This document shows, one piece after another, positions 12,524-13,388 of a stretch of DNA of 13,388 nucleotides (its first letter is position 1; the number at the start of each line of letters is the position of its first letter). A model generated the notes under the pieces. The model was not told the DNA's origin. It made no database searches and was given only the letters and a program-made list of their open reading frames with translations. The stretch lies in the NCBI GenBank assembly GCA_016291475.1, contig JAEEXJ010000088.1, positions 1-13,388 of the forward strand, read 5' to 3'. This DNA comes from Lachnospiraceae bacterium (lineage in GTDB: Bacteria; Bacillota_A; Clostridia; Lachnospirales; Lachnospiraceae). The translations under genes were made by a program, and so were the position numbers.

Positions 12524-13388
12524 ATGAAAAGCAAGAAATTAATGGCTATGCTTCTCTCAGCCGGAATGACGCTTTCCATGATCGCAGGCTGCCAGAACAG
12601 CGCGGATGTGGACGTTCCCGATACTGAGACCGAGCAGGAGCAGGGACAGGAAGGCGATGTTACCGAGCCTGCCCAGACCTCAGAGGGGGATTCTACACTT
12701 GTTTATGCAACATCAACATTTGGTCAGAAGTTCAGCCCTTTCTTCGCTACCACTGCGTACGATATGGAGGTTGTTGACCTTACTCAGGGAGCACTGCTTG
12801 CAGCTGACCGTGGCGGCGCTATCATCAACAATGGTATCGACGGCGAGACCGTTACCTATAACGGTTCCGATTATGAGTACAAGGGAATGGGCGATGTAGA
12901 AGTTGTTCAGAACGCTGACGGTTCCGTTGATTACAACCTTACCATGAAAGAGGGCGTTAAGTTCTCTGACGGCGTTGACGCTACCATCGATGATGTAATC
13001 TTCACCATTTATGTAATGTGTGATCCTACTTACGACGGACAGTCTACCATTTATGCACTTCCCATCGAAGGAATGGAAGACTACCGCGGAGGCATGGATT
13101 CCAGAGGAAACGTTATCTTCGCAGCAGGCGAGGACGGATATGCAGATACCGATCTCTACACTGAAGATCAGTACAATGCATTCTGGGATTACTATAACAA
13201 CAACGCAGGCGCTGACTTTGCTCAGGAGATCGTTGATTACTGTATCTCTAACGGATACAACTCAGCTGAGTATTCCGTAGCTGACTGTGCTGCTAACTGG
13301 GGATTCGAGCTTGAGTCAGATGCTACCGCTCAGGATTTCTGGGATACCATGGTAGAAGCTTACGGCGGAGATACCGATGAAGCTGAGT
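12524..13388 (+). CDS. Oligopeptide ABC transporter substrate-binding lipoprotein, N-terminal part
   Basis: The frame opens at ATG 12524 after AGGAGG and stays open to the window edge (288 codons), so the gene continues beyond it; SBP_bac_5 members run to 500-600 residues. Residues 1-22 are a lipoprotein signal peptide (KSKK, then a hydrophobic run) ending in the lipobox IAGC, with Cys23 as the lipidated residue. A linker rich in Glu, Gln, Thr and Asp spans about 25-55. The mature domain shows the SBP_bac_5 start TLVYATSTFGQKFSPFF (58-74) and the signature LTMKEGVKFSDGVDATIDDV (about 139-158). It would deliver peptides or similar solutes to an ABC permease, presumably encoded downstream. Codon bias (GTT, GCT, ACC, AAG) like that of groEL suggests high expression. 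The segment around residues 95-120 seems longer than in typical members. Confidence 0.9.
   Translation, partial: MKSKKLMAMLLSAGMTLSMIAGCQNSADVDVPDTETEQEQGQEGDVTEPAQTSEGDSTLVYATSTFGQKFSPFFATTAYDMEVVDLTQGALLAADRGGAIINNGIDGETVTYNGSDYEYKGMGDVEVVQNADGSVDYNLTMKEGVKFSDGVDATIDDVIFTIYVMCDPTYDGQSTIYALPIEGMEDYRGGMDSRGNVIFAAGEDGYADTDLYTEDQYNAFWDYYNNNAGADFAQEIVDYCISNGYNSAEYSVADCAANWGFELESDATAQDFWDTMVEAYGGDTDEAE

Noticed and set aside
12606..13280. Two plus-strand open frames inside the lipoprotein gene
   Set aside because: They are in a different frame from the lipoprotein, whose signal peptide, lipobox and SBP_bac_5 motifs are clear and whose frame is open to the window end.

Overview
The window looks like part of a Lachnospiraceae chromosome (Firmicutes, Clostridia; Butyrivibrio or a near relative). 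This is inferred from moderate GC, heavy use of CTT, AAG and GAT codons, strong AGGAGG ribosome binding sites, a GroEL tail rich in Gly and Met, and the mix of families present. No rRNA, tRNA, CRISPR array or transposase gene was seen.

Layout: (1) 1-467 is the 3' end of groEL, followed by a long terminator hairpin set inside a larger multi-hairpin palindromic region (479-627). (2) 664-2376 is an AT-richer cassette with different codon use: a 42-residue small ORF with a strong ribosome binding site, a four-helix membrane protein and a membrane-anchored protein with a large outer domain, none of which I recognise. It ends at a bidirectional terminator (2380-2408). (3) 2416-6499 is a divergent unit: a minus-strand AraC-type regulator facing a MATE exporter that overlaps a GH42-like TIM-barrel protein. 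(4) 6520-8638 is a redox unit: a strong promoter, an OhrR-type operator palindrome, OhrR (with its reactive cysteine), a glutathione-peroxidase-family enzyme and a Gfo/Idh/MocA oxidoreductase. (5) 8644-8857 is a gene-free stretch of about 214 nt that folds on itself almost end to end, starting with a 21-bp helix; it is the best candidate for something undescribed. (6) 8885-11659 holds an extended SDR, a xylose-isomerase-like TIM-barrel protein and an FMN-dependent alpha-hydroxy-acid dehydrogenase homologue, the last two overlapping. A short palindrome separates the first two and another follows the last. (7) 11909-12451 is a four-helix membrane protein that may be read from a leaderless mRNA. 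(8) 12524 to the window end is the N-terminal part of a lipoprotein of the oligopeptide-binding (SBP_bac_5) family.

How the parts may work together (inference): the AraC regulator probably senses a small ligand through its cupin and controls the MATE plus TIM-barrel pair. OhrR probably represses its own operon until organic peroxide or a related oxidant modifies Cys17, then the peroxidase is made. The Gfo/Idh, SDR, isomerase and FMN enzymes form a plausible set for oxidation and epimerisation of a sugar, cyclitol or hydroxy acid, but no substrate can be named from sequence alone.
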